Source of the DNA: Azospirillum brasilense
Lineage (GTDB): Bacteria; Pseudomonadota; Alphaproteobacteria; Azospirillales; Azospirillaceae
Direction: 5' to 3'
DNA: 64,000 bases
Assembly (NCBI RefSeq): GCF_001315015.1
Contig: NZ_CP012915.1
Coordinates: 744,001 to 808,000, forward strand
Each line of letters starts with the position of its first letter. Within the stretch, counting starts at the first letter, position 1. Shown piece after piece: positions 55,235-64,000 of the stretch. Position numbers and translations under genes: made by a program. Below the pieces are notes generated by a model. The model was not told where the DNA came from. It was given only the letters and a program-made list of their open reading frames with translations, and searched no databases.

Positions 55235-58200
55235 CTACTCCGCAGCCGTGCCCTGTGTTGCCGTGCCGTGCGCCACGGCGTCCGGGTCCTTGTGGGCGAA
55301 CCAGCGCTTGAAGCGCCGGGACAGCGCGTCGAGGTAGGTGAGGATCACGGGCACTACCAGAAGGGTGAGCAGGGTGGAGCTGATGAGGCCGCCGATCACC
55401 GCGTGGGCCATGGGTGCGCGCTGCTGCGCGCCCTCGCCGATGCCGAGCGCCAGCGGGATCATGCCGAAGATCATCGCCATGGTGGTCATGACGATGGGGC
55501 GCAGGCGGATGATGCCGGCCTCCACCACCGCGTCGCGCAGGTCCACCCCGCGGGCGCGGGCCTGGTTGGCGAAGTCGACCAGCAGGATCGCGTTCTTGGT
55601 CACCAGACCCATCAGCATGATGAATCCGATGGCGCTGAAGATGTTCAGGGTGGAGCCGGCGACCAGAAGCCCGAGGAACACCCCGACCAGCGACAGCGGC
55701 AGCGACATCATGATGGCGATGGGCTGGAGGAAGCTGCCGAACTGCGAGGCCAGGATCAGGTAGATCAGGATCACCGCCAGCAGCAGCGCCTGGGTGGCGT
55801 AGGCCGACGTCTCGGCGATGTCCTTGGTCGAGCCGCCGAAGACGATGCGGTAGCCGGGCGGCAGCTTGATCTCCGCGATGGCCGCCTGAAGCTCCTTGCC
55901 GGCGTCGCCGGCCGGGCGGCCCTGGACGTTGGCCTGGACGTTCACCTCGCGCGACAGGTCGCGGCGGTTGATCTGCGAGGCGCCGAGAGTCGTCTCGACC
56001 CGGCTGACCTGCGACAGCGGCACCATGCGCGGCGCCCCCTCGGCGTCGTTGGAGCCGGTCAGGTAGATGCGGTCGAGGTCGGCGCGGCCCACCCGGTCGC
56101 TTTCCGGCAGGCGGACCAGCACATCGTAGGTCTCGCCGTCCGGCGCCTTCCAGGTCGACACCTTGTCGCCGGCGAAGAGGGGCCGCAGCGTGTTCGCCAC
56201 CTGCGCCGTGCCGACGCCGAGGTCGCTCGCCAGATCGCGCTCCAGCCGCACCGACAGGGTCGGCTTGGCGGCCTTCAGGCTGACGTCCACGTCCACGAAG
56301 CCGCGGATGCCAGCCATGGCGGCGGTCACCTGCTTGCCGATGCGGTCCAGCTCCGCGATGTCGCGGCCCTGGACGGACACCTGGATCTGCTTCTGCACAC
56401 CGCCGACGCCGGGAATGCCGATGCCGATCTGGACGCCGGGGATCGCCGACAGCCGTTCGCGCAGCGGCGGGGCCAGCGTGTTGGGCGTGCGCGTCCGCTG
56501 GTCGATCGGCTTCAGCCGGACATAGACGCTGCCCCGGTTCTTGCCGACCGACGCGCCCGTGTTCACCGTAGAATAGGTGTACGCGACCTCTGGAAACTCG
56601 CGGATCGCCGCCTCCACCTGCCGCAGCTTGGCCGCTGTGTAGTCGAGCGACGAGCCGACCGGCGTTTCCACGTCGACGATGGATTCCCCGAGGTCGGCGG
56701 CGGGCACGAACTCCACGCCGATGCGCGGCACCAGGAAGAAGCTGCCGACGAAGATCCCCAGCGCCATCAGCAGGACCAGCCAGCGCCAGCGCAGCGCCCA
56801 GCGCAGTGTCCGGCCATAGACCCGAGCCAATGTGTCGAAAGCGCCCTGGAAGCCCGCCGCGAAGCGCCCGAAGACGCCGCGCCCGTGCCGCCCGTGGGCC
56901 GCCGGGTCGTACCACAGGCTGGACAGCATGGGGTCCAGGGTGAAGGACACGAACAGCGAGATCAGCACCGCCGCCGACACGGTGATGCCGAATTGCAGGA
57001 AGAAGCGCCCGATGATGCCGCCCATGAAGGCCACGGGCAGGAACACCGCCACAATGGTCAGCGTGGTCGCCAGGACCGCCAGACCGATCTCCTTGGTGCC
57101 GTCCAGCGCCGCCTGCCGGTGCCCCTGGCCCTTGCCGAGGTGGCGCATGATGTTCTCGCGCACCACGATGGCGTCGTCGATCAGAATGCCGATGGCCAGC
57201 GACAGCGCCATCAGCGTCATCGTGTTCAGGGTGAAACCGAAGGCCGCCAGCACGCCGAAGGTGCCCATCACCGCCACCGGCAGGGTCAGCGCGGTGATCA
57301 CCGTGCTGCGCCAGGACCCCAGGAAGATCATCACGATGGCGATGGTCAGCACGCCGCCCTCGACCAGCGTGCGCTGCACGTTGCTCAGCGAGTTGGTGAT
57401 GCCGCGCGAGGTGTCGCGCACCACCTCCAGGGCGACGTCGGAGGGCAGGGAGCCGTCGCGGCGCAGCTCGTCCAGCGCCTTGTAGAGGCCGCGAGCCACC
57501 TCCACCGTGTTGGAGCCCTGGATCTTCACCACGTCGACGGCCAGCGCCGGCTGCCCGTTGAACAGGGCGACGGAGTCCTGCTCCTCCTGGCCGTCCAGCA
57601 CCTCGGCGACCTGGCGCAGCCGCACCGGCTCACCGCCGCGCCGCGTGACGATGATGTCGAGAAGCTCCCGCGGGTTGATGACGCGGCCATCGACCTGGAC
57701 GACGCGCTCCGCCCCGTTGCCCGAGACGGTGCCGGCGGGAATGTCCTGGTTCTCGTCGCGGATCGCCTTGAGGACCTGATCGACCCCGACGCCCAGCGCT
57801 TCCAGCCGTTCGGGGCGCAGCCGCACCTGGACCTGCCGCTTGACCCCGCCGGCGATGGTCGCCCGGCCGACGCCGCGCACGTTCTGCAGGCGCTTCAGGA
57901 CGATCTGGTCGGCCATGGTGGTCAGGTCGCGCAAGGACCGGATGTCCGACTTCACCGCCAGGGACAGGATGGGCTGGTCGTCCGGGTTGAAGCGGGTGAT
58001 CTGCGGGTCCTTCACCTCGTCCCGGAACTTGGGGCGCAGGGCCGACACCTTCTCGCGCACGTCCTGCAACGCCTGGGTCGAGGCGGTCTTCAGGTCGAAC
58101 TCGGCGATCACCACCGACTGGCTCTCGTAGGAGCGGGAGGTCAGCGTCTTGATGCCGGCGATGGTGTTGACCGCGTCCTCGACGGGACGGGTGACGTCGG

Positions 58201-58381
58201 TCTCGACCGATTCCGGGCTGGCGCCGGGATATTCGGTGGAGATGACGACCAGGGGGAAGTCCACGTCGGGAAACTGGTCGACGCCCAGCCGGTTGTAGGA
58301 GAACAGGCCCAGCACCATCAGCGCCACCATCATCATGGTGGCGAAGACGGGGTTGTCGACACTGATGCGGGTGATCGGCAT
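55235..58381 (-). CDS. RND efflux permease (system 2)
   Basis: A 1048-aa proton-driven pump. It begins MPITRISVDNPVFATMMMVA; membrane helix 4 has ALSLAIGILIDDAIVVREN with the Asp pair, the porter segment has PDVDFPLVVISTEYPGASPE, and the C-terminal half has GLVTKNAILLVDFANQAR. It resembles HAE1/MexF-type multidrug pumps more than metal pumps. It is the third gene of a TetR-adaptor-pump operon, 16 bases after the adaptor stop. No outer-membrane channel follows. Confidence 0.95.
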   Translation of the reverse strand: MPITRISVDNPVFATMMMVALMVLGLFSYNRLGVDQFPDVDFPLVVISTEYPGASPESVETDVTRPVEDAVNTIAGIKTLTSRSYESQSVVIAEFDLKTASTQALQDVREKVSALRPKFRDEVKDPQITRFNPDDQPILSLAVKSDIRSLRDLTTMADQIVLKRLQNVRGVGRATIAGGVKRQVQVRLRPERLEALGVGVDQVLKAIRDENQDIPAGTVSGNGAERVVQVDGRVINPRELLDIIVTRRGGEPVRLRQVAEVLDGQEEQDSVALFNGQPALAVDVVKIQGSNTVEVARGLYKALDELRRDGSLPSDVALEVVRDTSRGITNSLSNVQRTLVEGGVLTIAIVMIFLGSWRSTVITALTLPVAVMGTFGVLAAFGFTLNTMTLMALSLAIGILIDDAIVVRENIMRHLGKGQGHRQAALDGTKEIGLAVLATTLTIVAVFLPVAFMGGIIGRFFLQFGITVSAAVLISLFVSFTLDPMLSSLWYDPAAHGRHGRGVFGRFAAGFQGAFDTLARVYGRTLRWALRWRWLVLLMALGIFVGSFFLVPRIGVEFVPAADLGESIVDVETPVGSSLDYTAAKLRQVEAAIREFPEVAYTYSTVNTGASVGKNRGSVYVRLKPIDQRTRTPNTLAPPLRERLSAIPGVQIGIGIPGVGGVQKQIQVSVQGRDIAELDRIGKQVTAAMAGIRGFVDVDVSLKAAKPTLSVRLERDLASDLGVGTAQVANTLRPLFAGDKVSTWKAPDGETYDVLVRLPESDRVGRADLDRIYLTGSNDAEGAPRMVPLSQVSRVETTLGASQINRRDLSREVNVQANVQGRPAGDAGKELQAAIAEIKLPPGYRIVFGGSTKDIAETSAYATQALLLAVILIYLILASQFGSFLQPIAIMMSLPLSLVGVFLGLLVAGSTLNIFSAIGFIMLMGLVTKNAILLVDFANQARARGVDLRDAVVEAGIIRLRPIVMTTMAMIFGMIPLALGIGEGAQQRAPMAHAVIGGLISSTLLTLLVVPVILTYLDALSRRFKRWFAHKDPDAVAHGTATQGTAAE

Positions 58382-58397
58382 GGTGCGGCGCGTTCCC

Positions 58398-59558
58398 TTA
58401 TGAACCCATGACCGTGACGGCCCGCCCGGCGGTCAGGCCGGGCAGGGGGGCGGTCACCGCCAGGTCGCCGTCGGCCAGCCCGCGCACCTGCACGAGATCG
58501 CCGCGCGACCAGGCGCCCAGCACCTCGACCTTGCGGCGCTCCACCCGGCCTCCGGAGACGACGAGCACGAAGGTGCCGTCCTGGTCGTGGCGGACGGCCG
58601 CCGGGGGCAGGGCGAAGGCGCCCTCCACCTCGTCGACCATCGCGTCGCCCGCGGCGAACATGCCGCCGCGCAGGGCCCCGTCGGCGTTGTCGAGGACGAT
58701 GTAGACGGGGATGGCGCGGGTGCCGGCGCGGGCCATCGGGTTGATGCGGGCGATCTGGCCGACGAAGTCGCGTTCGCCGAAGCCCTCGACGCGCAGCCGC
58801 ACGGTCTGTCCGGGCTTCAGCCGGGCCACGTCGTCGGCGGGCACCGCCGCCTCGACCTCGACGCGGCTGAGGTCGACGACGGAGAACATCTTGGCGTTGA
58901 CCGCCAGCGTCTCGCCGGGGTTGACCGCCCGCTCGGCCACCATTCCGTCGATCGGGCTCGCCACCACCGCGTCGCGCAGCGCCTTGCGGGCGAGGTCCAC
59001 CTGGGCCTCCAGCGCCGCGACGGCAGCCTGCTGGAAGCGGAAGGTGCTCTGCGCCTGATCCATGTTGGTTTCCGACACGATGTCCTTCTGGCGCAGAGCC
59101 AGATTCTTGGCGCGGGTCTTGTCCGCCAGGACGAGCTGCGCCTTGGCGCCTTCCAGGTTGCTCAGCTTCTCGTCCAGCTTGGCCTGAAGCTCCACCGTGT
59201 CGAAGCGGGCCAGCACCTCGCCCTTCCGGACGGCCTGCCCCTCGCGCAGCGGCACCTCGACCAGCCGGGCGGCGACCTCCGACTTGACCATGGACTGCTC
59301 CATCGGCTTCACGGAGCCGCTGAGCCGCACCAGCTCGGTCAGGCGGCGCGGGGCCATGCGGGTCAGTTCGACGGGCGACAACTCCACCGCCCGCTCTGCC
59401 GGGGGCAGGTTGGCCGCGGCGGGGGAGACCGCGTCGTGGCTGCTCGTGGTCCTCCAGGCGACGCCGCCCGCGGCCAGAGCCCCGACGATCAGCAGGGGCA
59501 GCAGCAGGCGGCGCCGCGGCTTGGCGGCGGGACCATCGGAACGGGCGGCGTCGATCAT
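58398..59558 (-). CDS. RND efflux periplasmic adaptor subunit (system 2)
   Basis: A 386-aa membrane fusion protein with an N-terminal anchor helix (RRRLLLPLLIVGALAAGGVAW), a lipoyl half (SEVAARLVEVPLREGQAV), a coiled-coil hairpin (about 130-190) and ASPIDGMVAERAVNPGETL, followed by the beta-barrel (VPADDVARLKPGQTV). ATG 59558 overlaps the TetR stop by 4 bases, so the regulator and adaptor are translationally coupled. Confidence 0.93.
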   Translation of the reverse strand: MIDAARSDGPAAKPRRRLLLPLLIVGALAAGGVAWRTTSSHDAVSPAAANLPPAERAVELSPVELTRMAPRRLTELVRLSGSVKPMEQSMVKSEVAARLVEVPLREGQAVRKGEVLARFDTVELQAKLDEKLSNLEGAKAQLVLADKTRAKNLALRQKDIVSETNMDQAQSTFRFQQAAVAALEAQVDLARKALRDAVVASPIDGMVAERAVNPGETLAVNAKMFSVVDLSRVEVEAAVPADDVARLKPGQTVRLRVEGFGERDFVGQIARINPMARAGTRAIPVYIVLDNADGALRGGMFAAGDAMVDEVEGAFALPPAAVRHDQDGTFVLVVSGGRVERRKVEVLGAWSRGDLVQVRGLADGDLAVTAPLPGLTAGRAVTVMGS

Positions 59559-60220
59559 GGGGTGCGGTCCTTGGGTTCGGCTCTCAGCCCGGCGAGGACG
59601 AGGTCGAGATAGGCGTCGAGGTAGGATTCGGCGGAGGCCGCGGCGGGATCCGGCTCGAAGGGCCGCAGCGAATGGTTCCACAGCGAGAGCATGCTGAGCG
59701 GGGCGGCGATGACGCGGGCCATCTGCTCGACATCGACGGGCCGGAACTCCCCGCGCTCGATGCCGCGGCGCAGGATGCGCGTGAAGAAGCGCCGCCCGCG
59801 CAGGACGACCTCCTCCATGTAGAAGCGGGCGAGGTCGGGGAAGTTCTGCGCCTCGGCGATGACCAGCTTCGACAGACCGGCGTTGGGGCTCTGCTCCATC
59901 TCCCAGAAGCCGCGGGCGAGGCCGCGCAGGAACTCCTCGCTGCTGCCGGTGAAGCTGTCCAGCAGGTCTTCGCCCATCTGGAACTGCGGCAGGATGGACT
60001 GCCGGACGACGGCTTTGAACAGCCCTTCCTTGTTCTCGAAATAGAGGTAGGGCAGCCCGACGCTGACGCCGGCCCTGCGGGCGACATGCTCCAGCTTGGT
60101 TGCGGCAAATCCGCGCGAGATGAACAGGTCGCGCGCCGCCTCGATCACCTCGGCGGGGCGGGCCTCCTTGCGCCGGGACCGGCGGGAGGGGGGAAGGGGA
60201 GAGCTGTCGGGCATCGGCAT
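59555..60220 (-). CDS. TetR/AcrR-family regulator of RND system 2
   Basis: A 221-aa repressor. After a basic N-terminal tail the helix-turn-helix reads RGFAATKLEHVARRAGVSVG followed by LPYLYFENKEGLFKAVV. The C-terminal ligand-binding domain contains RGFWEMEQSPNAGLSKLV. It is first in the operon with its pump and probably represses it, binding the palindrome just upstream. Confidence 0.92.
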   Translation of the reverse strand: MPMPDSSPLPPSRRSRRKEARPAEVIEAARDLFISRGFAATKLEHVARRAGVSVGLPYLYFENKEGLFKAVVRQSILPQFQMGEDLLDSFTGSSEEFLRGLARGFWEMEQSPNAGLSKLVIAEAQNFPDLARFYMEEVVLRGRRFFTRILRRGIERGEFRPVDVEQMARVIAAPLSMLSLWNHSLRPFEPDPAAASAESYLDAYLDLVLAGLRAEPKDRTP

Positions 60221-60231
60221 GCGGCTATAAA

Positions 60232-60245
60232 TGAATGTTCATTCA
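60232..60245. promoter_or_regulatory. TetR operator candidate
   Basis: TGAATG-TT-CATTCA, 6-bp arms and a 2-base centre, lies 12 bases upstream of the TetR start codon in an AT-rich interval. The position would overlap the operon promoter and permit autorepression. Confidence 0.6.
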
Positions 60246-60557
60246 ATATGGACTGACCTTTGTAAAGTCAAGTGGTTGAGGGGGCTGCGGTGATCGGCCC
60301 TGCAAGTTTAGGGCGTGACAGGAATCGGTCTCTCGCCTGCCTTGGCAAAGATCGCAACAGTGTCGGCCGGGACAGAAAAAGGGCGAAAACGGATGAACAG
60401 CATTTACCTGAAAACCATTCCAAAGGGGCTATGAAAAAGGGAAAGACCGTGGAATCAGGACATTACACCCGCCTTGTTGCTTGACAGCAGGCACCATTAC
60501 ATCGCAAAGAGAGGGTAACGCTTTCGATCTTTGTGCAATCAGCACGGACCCCTCCTC
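60246..60557. other. Intergenic region between tetR and the transglycosylase gene
   Basis: About 310 bases with lower GC. A perfect TTGACA at 60481-60486 could be a -35 box of the plus-strand gene, though no good -10 follows at 16-18 bases. GAGAGGG at about 60508-60514 is too far from the called start to serve it. No gene is visible. Confidence 0.45.
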
Positions 60558-61637
60558 GTGGCTTATCGTGACTTCACCGCGGCTCGCACCGCCGGTGCCG
60601 CCCTGATTCTCGCCCTCGGCTTGGCGGGTTGCGCCTCGAACGCTCCGGAAACGGCGGAGCTTGCCGTCAAGGCCCCGGAGGTGGCCGTCGTCCCGATTGA
60701 TCCGAACGATCCGCTCGGCCGCTGGGTCCCCCACATGCGTGAGGCGTCGGAGCGGTTCGACGTGCCGGAGAAGTGGATCAGGGCCGTGATGATGCGCGAG
60801 AGCGGCGGGCGTTCCGTCGTGAACGGCCGCACCATCACCAGCCACGCCGGCGCCATCGGGCTGATGCAGGTGATGCCCGGCACCTACGATATGATGCGCA
60901 CGCAATACGGGCTGGGCTCCGATCCGTCGGACCCGCGCGACAACATCCTGGCCGGCACCGCCTATCTGCGGGAGATGTACGACCTGTTCGGCGCGCCGGG
61001 CTTCGTCGCCGCCTACAATTGCGGCCCGGCCTGCTACGCCTCGCACCTCGCGGGCAAGCAGAGGCTGCCGCGCGAAACCCGGATGTACATCGCAGCCTTG
61101 ACGCCAAATCTCCGCGGCGCGGCGCCGCGCGAGCCGTCGCAGGCGGCGGGCGCTAGTGCGATCGAGGTCGCCATCGTTCCGGCGAGCGCCCCCACGCCGC
61201 CGCCCGTGGCGGTGGCCGCCAAGCCCGCCGTCAAGCCGGCGGCTCCGGAGCCGGTGGCCGTCGCCGCGGTGGTTCCGGAACCGGTGGCGCCGGTGCCGCA
61301 GACCCCGGCCGCTCTCGCGCCGATCGCCGTGGCCGCCCTGGAACCCCGCCCGGCTCCGCTGGTGGTGGAGCCGAGTGGCCGTGGCGAAGCCCGTCCGCCC
61401 GCGGAATTCGTCGCCGCCACCGACCGGGATGCGCCGACCGCGGCCCGCTCCGGACGGACACCGTCGCGGACGGTGGAAACCCTGGTCGCCGAGGCGATGC
61501 TGCCGCCCCACGCGGTCGGCAAGGGGGAACGGGTGGTCATCCGCTTCGTGTCCCAGCGCAGCGGCGGCTGCGGCAGCCTGGAGGGCCGGGACCGCGTCTG
61601 CGTCGCTCTGGCCGGAGGGGAAGGCGCCGGCCTGTAA
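60558..61637 (+). CDS. Lytic transglycosylase (SLT domain) lipoprotein
   Basis: A 359-aa envelope protein. The signal helix ALILALGLAGC gives a lipobox LAGC. Residues about 60-175 form the SLT domain with the catalytic Glu in RAVMMRESGGRS, then HAGAIGLMQVMPGTYDMM, DNILAGTAYLREMYD and VAAYNCGP. It cleaves the peptidoglycan MurNAc-GlcNAc bond. The rest is a long Pro/Ala/Val-rich tail (about 190-330), probably spanning the periplasm, ending in a short Cys-containing segment. The GTG start at 60558 is uncertain; TTG 60531 is in frame. Confidence 0.87.
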   Translation: MAYRDFTAARTAGAALILALGLAGCASNAPETAELAVKAPEVAVVPIDPNDPLGRWVPHMREASERFDVPEKWIRAVMMRESGGRSVVNGRTITSHAGAIGLMQVMPGTYDMMRTQYGLGSDPSDPRDNILAGTAYLREMYDLFGAPGFVAAYNCGPACYASHLAGKQRLPRETRMYIAALTPNLRGAAPREPSQAAGASAIEVAIVPASAPTPPPVAVAAKPAVKPAAPEPVAVAAVVPEPVAPVPQTPAALAPIAVAALEPRPAPLVVEPSGRGEARPPAEFVAATDRDAPTAARSGRTPSRTVETLVAEAMLPPHAVGKGERVVIRFVSQRSGGCGSLEGRDRVCVALAGGEGAGL

Positions 61638-61682
61638 CGGCCTCGTCCGCTTCCGTCTCACAGCATCGGCAACAACCAGAGG

Positions 61683-61722
61683 CGGCGCCCACCGGACGGT
61701 CGGGCGCCGTCTTCGGTTTTCC
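61683..61722 (+). terminator. Probable terminator of the transglycosylase gene
   Basis: CGGCGCCC (61683-61690) pairs with GGGCGCCG (61702-61709) and a T-rich stretch follows ten bases later. The T tract is not directly adjacent, so strength is uncertain. Confidence 0.5.
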
Positions 61723-61850
61723 ACAATAGCCTCACCCCCACATCCCCGAGCATATAGGTACTCAAACAATAAAGCCCCGGAGGAGCCGCCCAGTGCCGCC
61801 CATCCGGAAGAACGAAGAGTTCGGGGGAACGCTGCGGATGAGGTGTGGAG

Positions 61851-63854
61851 ATGGTATCCGGTGCAGGTGAACGGGCAAAACGCTCGACCTTTCAAGTCGT
61901 TGTGGTGGATTGCCTGATTGCGGGCGTCGTGGTGGCCGCTTTGGCGGTGTTCGGCGGCATGACCGCCATGGAGGCGACGCGCATCGCCGACGGCAACGCC
62001 GAACTGGCGCAGCGGGTGGCCGAAAACCAGAGGATCGCGCTGGAGGCCGAGCGGCTCGCCAAGCTGGGCGAGGCGGTGATCGTCAGCGGCGACGAGGCGA
62101 CGCGCGGCGACGCGCTGACCAGCCTGGACGCCCACGCCGCGCGGATGTCGGCCAACGCCGCGCCGGAGATCGCGCAGACCGTCGTCAAGGCGGTCGCGGC
62201 GAGCCGGGAGGCCGCGGCCATCGGTGCCAAGGTCGAGGCGCTGGACAAGAAGTTCGGTTTCAACATCAGCCGCGCGGAAAGCCTGTCGGGCGACATCGCC
62301 CGCGGCCTGTCGGCGGCGATGCGCGCGACCACGCAGCCGGCGGATGAGCAGGCGCTCGCCACGCTCTTCTCGACGATCCGCGACGCCAAGTTCCTGCTGA
62401 CCCGCCTGCCGTCCCAGCTCTACCCGCCGGCCGTCGGCAACGACCTGCGCCAGTTCCGCGAGCACATGGCCAAGGCCATGGAGCTGCGCCGGCATCTGCC
62501 ATCCGCCGACGAGTTCGAGAGTGTCGCCGACGACATCGCGTCCTTCGCCGCACTCGACGAGGCCTTCACGCAGCGCACCGAAACGTTGCGCCTGACCACC
62601 GACGCCCACGCCCACAACCAGGAGGTCCGGACGCTGGTCGACGGGCTGGTACAGGGGATGAACGCCGCCTCGGACGCGGTGACCGCGCGCAGTCAGGAGG
62701 GAGCGGCGGCGCTGACCGCGGTGCTCGACCGGCTGACGCTGATCGCGCTGGGTGCCTTCGTGCTGATCGGGCTGATCGGTGGCCTGAACATGCTGCTGGG
62801 GTACCGTTTCATCATGCAGCCGGTGCGCGACGCCAGCCGGGCGCTCCAGGCGCTGACCCGCGGCGAGGGCGCGGTGCCCCTGCGCCCCTCGCCCCTGCGC
62901 GAGATCGCCGACATCCACGGCGCGGTCGAGGCGTTCCGCGAGGCGCTGGACGCCCGCCAGCGGGCGGAGGAGACGCGCCGCGACCAGGAGCGCCGCGCCG
63001 AGGAGGAACGCCGCGCCCTGATGGCGAAACTGGCGGACGGGCTGGAGCGCACCGTCCAGGCGGTGGCCGGCTCCCTGTCCGTGGCGGCGGAGGAGGTCAC
63101 CGGCTCCGCCCGCGCGGTGGCCGGCATGGCGTCGGACACCGCGCAGCGCACCCGCGCCGCCGCGGACGCCGCCGGCACGGCGACCAGCAACGTCGGCGCC
63201 GTGGCCTCGGCCAGCGAGCAGCTCTCCGCCTCCATCGACGGGATCGGGCGGCAGATCGCCCAGTCGCGCAGCGTGGCGGAGGACGCCGTCGCCGAATCCC
63301 GGCGCGCCGATGGCCTGACCAAGGGCCTGTCGGATTCCGCCCAGAAGATCGGCGAGGTGGTCGCCATCATCACCGCCATCGCCCAGCAGACCAACCTGCT
63401 GGCGCTCAACGCCAGCATCGAGGCGGCGCGGGCCGGCGACGCCGGCAAGGGCTTTGCCGTCGTCGCCACCGAGGTGAAGGCGCTCGCCTCCCAGACCGCC
63501 TCCTCGACGGAGGAGATCGCCACGCTGGTCCATGGCATCCAGCAATCGACCATGGGGGTGGTGGACGCCATCGCCCGCATCGGCTCCACCATTGGCGTCA
63601 TCGGCGAGAGCGTGAGCGGCATCGCCGCGGCGGTCGAGCAGCAGCGCCAGGCCACCTCGGAGATCACCCACAACGTGCGCATCGTGGAGTGCATGAACAC
63701 CGACGTGTCGTCCAACATCGGCGACGTCAGCCGGGTGGCGGTGGACACCGGGCGCTCCGCCGACGCCATGATGGGGGCGGCCGACCGCCTGTCGGAGCTG
63801 GCCGGCACCCTGAACGGCGCGGTGGACGATTTCCTGCGGCAGGTGCGGGCGTAA
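61851..63854 (+). CDS. Methyl-accepting chemotaxis protein
   Basis: A 667-aa chemoreceptor. One membrane helix at about 17-38, a periplasmic helical sensor of some 250 residues, a second helix ([21 protein letters not shown]) and a HAMP domain lead to the signalling coiled coil. The hairpin tip reads [20 protein letters not shown] followed by [19 protein letters not shown], contacting CheA/CheW. The sensor is all-helical and lacks a dCache pattern. ATG 61851 (AGG seven bases upstream) is preferred over GTG 61845. No che genes are adjacent, so it is an orphan receptor. Confidence 0.94.
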   Translation: MVSGAGERAKRSTFQVVVVDCLIAGVVVAALAVFGGMTAMEATRIADGNAELAQRVAENQRIALEAERLAKLGEAVIVSGDEATRGDALTSLDAHAARMSANAAPEIAQTVVKAVAASREAAAIGAKVEALDKKFGFNISRAESLSGDIARGLSAAMRATTQPADEQALATLFSTIRDAKFLLTRLPSQLYPPAVGNDLRQFREHMAKAMELRRHLPSADEFESVADDIASFAALDEAFTQRTETLRLTTDAHAHNQEVRTLVDGLVQGMNAASDAVTARSQEGAAALTAVLDRLTLIALGAFVLIGLIGGLNMLLGYRFIMQPVRDASRALQALTRGEGAVPLRPSPLREIADIHGAVEAFREALDARQRAEETRRDQERRAEEERRALMAKLADGLERTVQAVAGSLSVAAEEVTGSARAVAGMASDTAQRTRAAADAAGTATSNVGAVASASEQLSASIDGIGRQIAQSRSVAEDAVAESRRADGLTKGLSDSAQKIGEVVAIITAIAQQTNLLALNASIEAARAGDAGKGFAVVATEVKALASQTASSTEEIATLVHGIQQSTMGVVDAIARIGSTIGVIGESVSGIAAAVEQQRQATSEITHNVRIVECMNTDVSSNIGDVSRVAVDTGRSADAMMGAADRLSELAGTLNGAVDDFLRQVRA

Positions 63855-63939
63855 GCGCCGGTTCCCTGTTTTGTCCGTGTGCGCGGGGCGGGTGGCGTGC
63901 TAACAGGCGGAACGAGACCACGCCTGCCCCTCCGGACCC

Positions 63940-64000
63940 ATGGAACTTCCCCCCTCGCTCCGCCACGCGGTGGACCGCGCGCTCGACGGCATCGCCCTGT
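63940..64000 (+). CDS. Start of an Rsm22-like protein (partial)
   Basis: The last 61 bases open a frame MELPPSLRHAVDRALDGIAL that continues past the window. The sequence resembles the N-terminus of Rsm22-family proteins (small ribosomal subunit methyltransferase-like), from memory of LPPSLR starts. No strong ribosome binding site is visible. The identification rests on 20 residues. Confidence 0.45.
   Translation, partial: MELPPSLRHAVDRALDGIAL

Noticed and set aside
55268..58411. A 1047-codon plus-strand frame opposite the second RND pump
   Set aside because: Shadow frame rich in His, Asp, Gln and Arg with no family features; the opposite strand is a full RND pump.
60429..63671. A 1080-codon minus-strand frame over the transglycosylase and chemoreceptor genes
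   Set aside because: Composition is typical of antisense translation of GC-rich genes, and the plus strand carries clear SLT and MCP motifs.

Overview
The window is high-GC DNA with dense, tightly packed genes, many joined by 4-bp ATGA overlaps. The gene content points to an alphaproteobacterium of the Rhodospirillales, most likely Azospirillum. Pointers are the sufBCDS-sufU-sufT-sufA order behind an Rrf2 regulator, a sensor kinase with a plant-type ethylene-binding domain, EcfG-type promoter sequences and a soluble class I cytochrome c. No rRNA, tRNA, CRISPR array, insertion sequence or prophage was seen. It reads as ordinary chromosome-like backbone with several regulatory surprises.

Left part (1-14.4 kb): two small conserved proteins, a folK/folB-like pair, an envelope lipoprotein, a CoxG-type membrane-anchored SRPBCC protein, cytochrome c, aminopeptidase N and a DUF305 protein. 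Then comes a complete minus-strand SUF iron-sulfur operon (Rrf2 regulator-sufB-C-D-S-U-T-A) with a clear promoter and a 19-bp operator-like palindrome.

14.5-33 kb: a three-gene membrane and stress operon (DUF883-like, holin-like DUF1469, DUF3618), a long acidic coiled-coil protein of unknown function, a lipoprotein followed by a ChvI/ChvG-like two-component system, a CPA1 cation/proton antiporter with a cyclic-nucleotide-binding tail, an EamA exporter, a PhoD-like phosphatase and an ECF sigma/anti-sigma pair with EcfG-type promoter matches. An overlapping pair follows that looks like an uncharacterised peptide-modification system: a GNAT acetyltransferase fused to a C39-like peptidase, plus a RimK-type ATP-grasp ligase.

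33-41.4 kb: glycogen phosphorylase, then asd preceded by what looks like a threonine-rich leader peptide and a strong hairpin (candidate threonine attenuation), a lipoprotein, release factor 3, and an ethylene-receptor-like histidine kinase with a stand-alone receiver.

41.4-48.9 kb: one minus-strand operon for 5-oxoproline (pyroglutamate) uptake and breakdown: LysR, DUF1445 (D-glutamate cyclase family), TRAP transporter DctP-DctQ-DctM, then PxpB-PxpC-PxpA.

49-60.2 kb: two RND efflux systems, one with its adaptor on the plus strand and one TetR-adaptor-pump operon on the minus strand. Between them sits a divergent LysR/TauE-SafE pair with an 11-bp perfect inverted repeat. The window ends with a lytic transglycosylase lipoprotein, a chemoreceptor and the first codons of an Rsm22-like gene. 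Two REP-like palindromic repeats lie at 45.9 and 53.4 kb.
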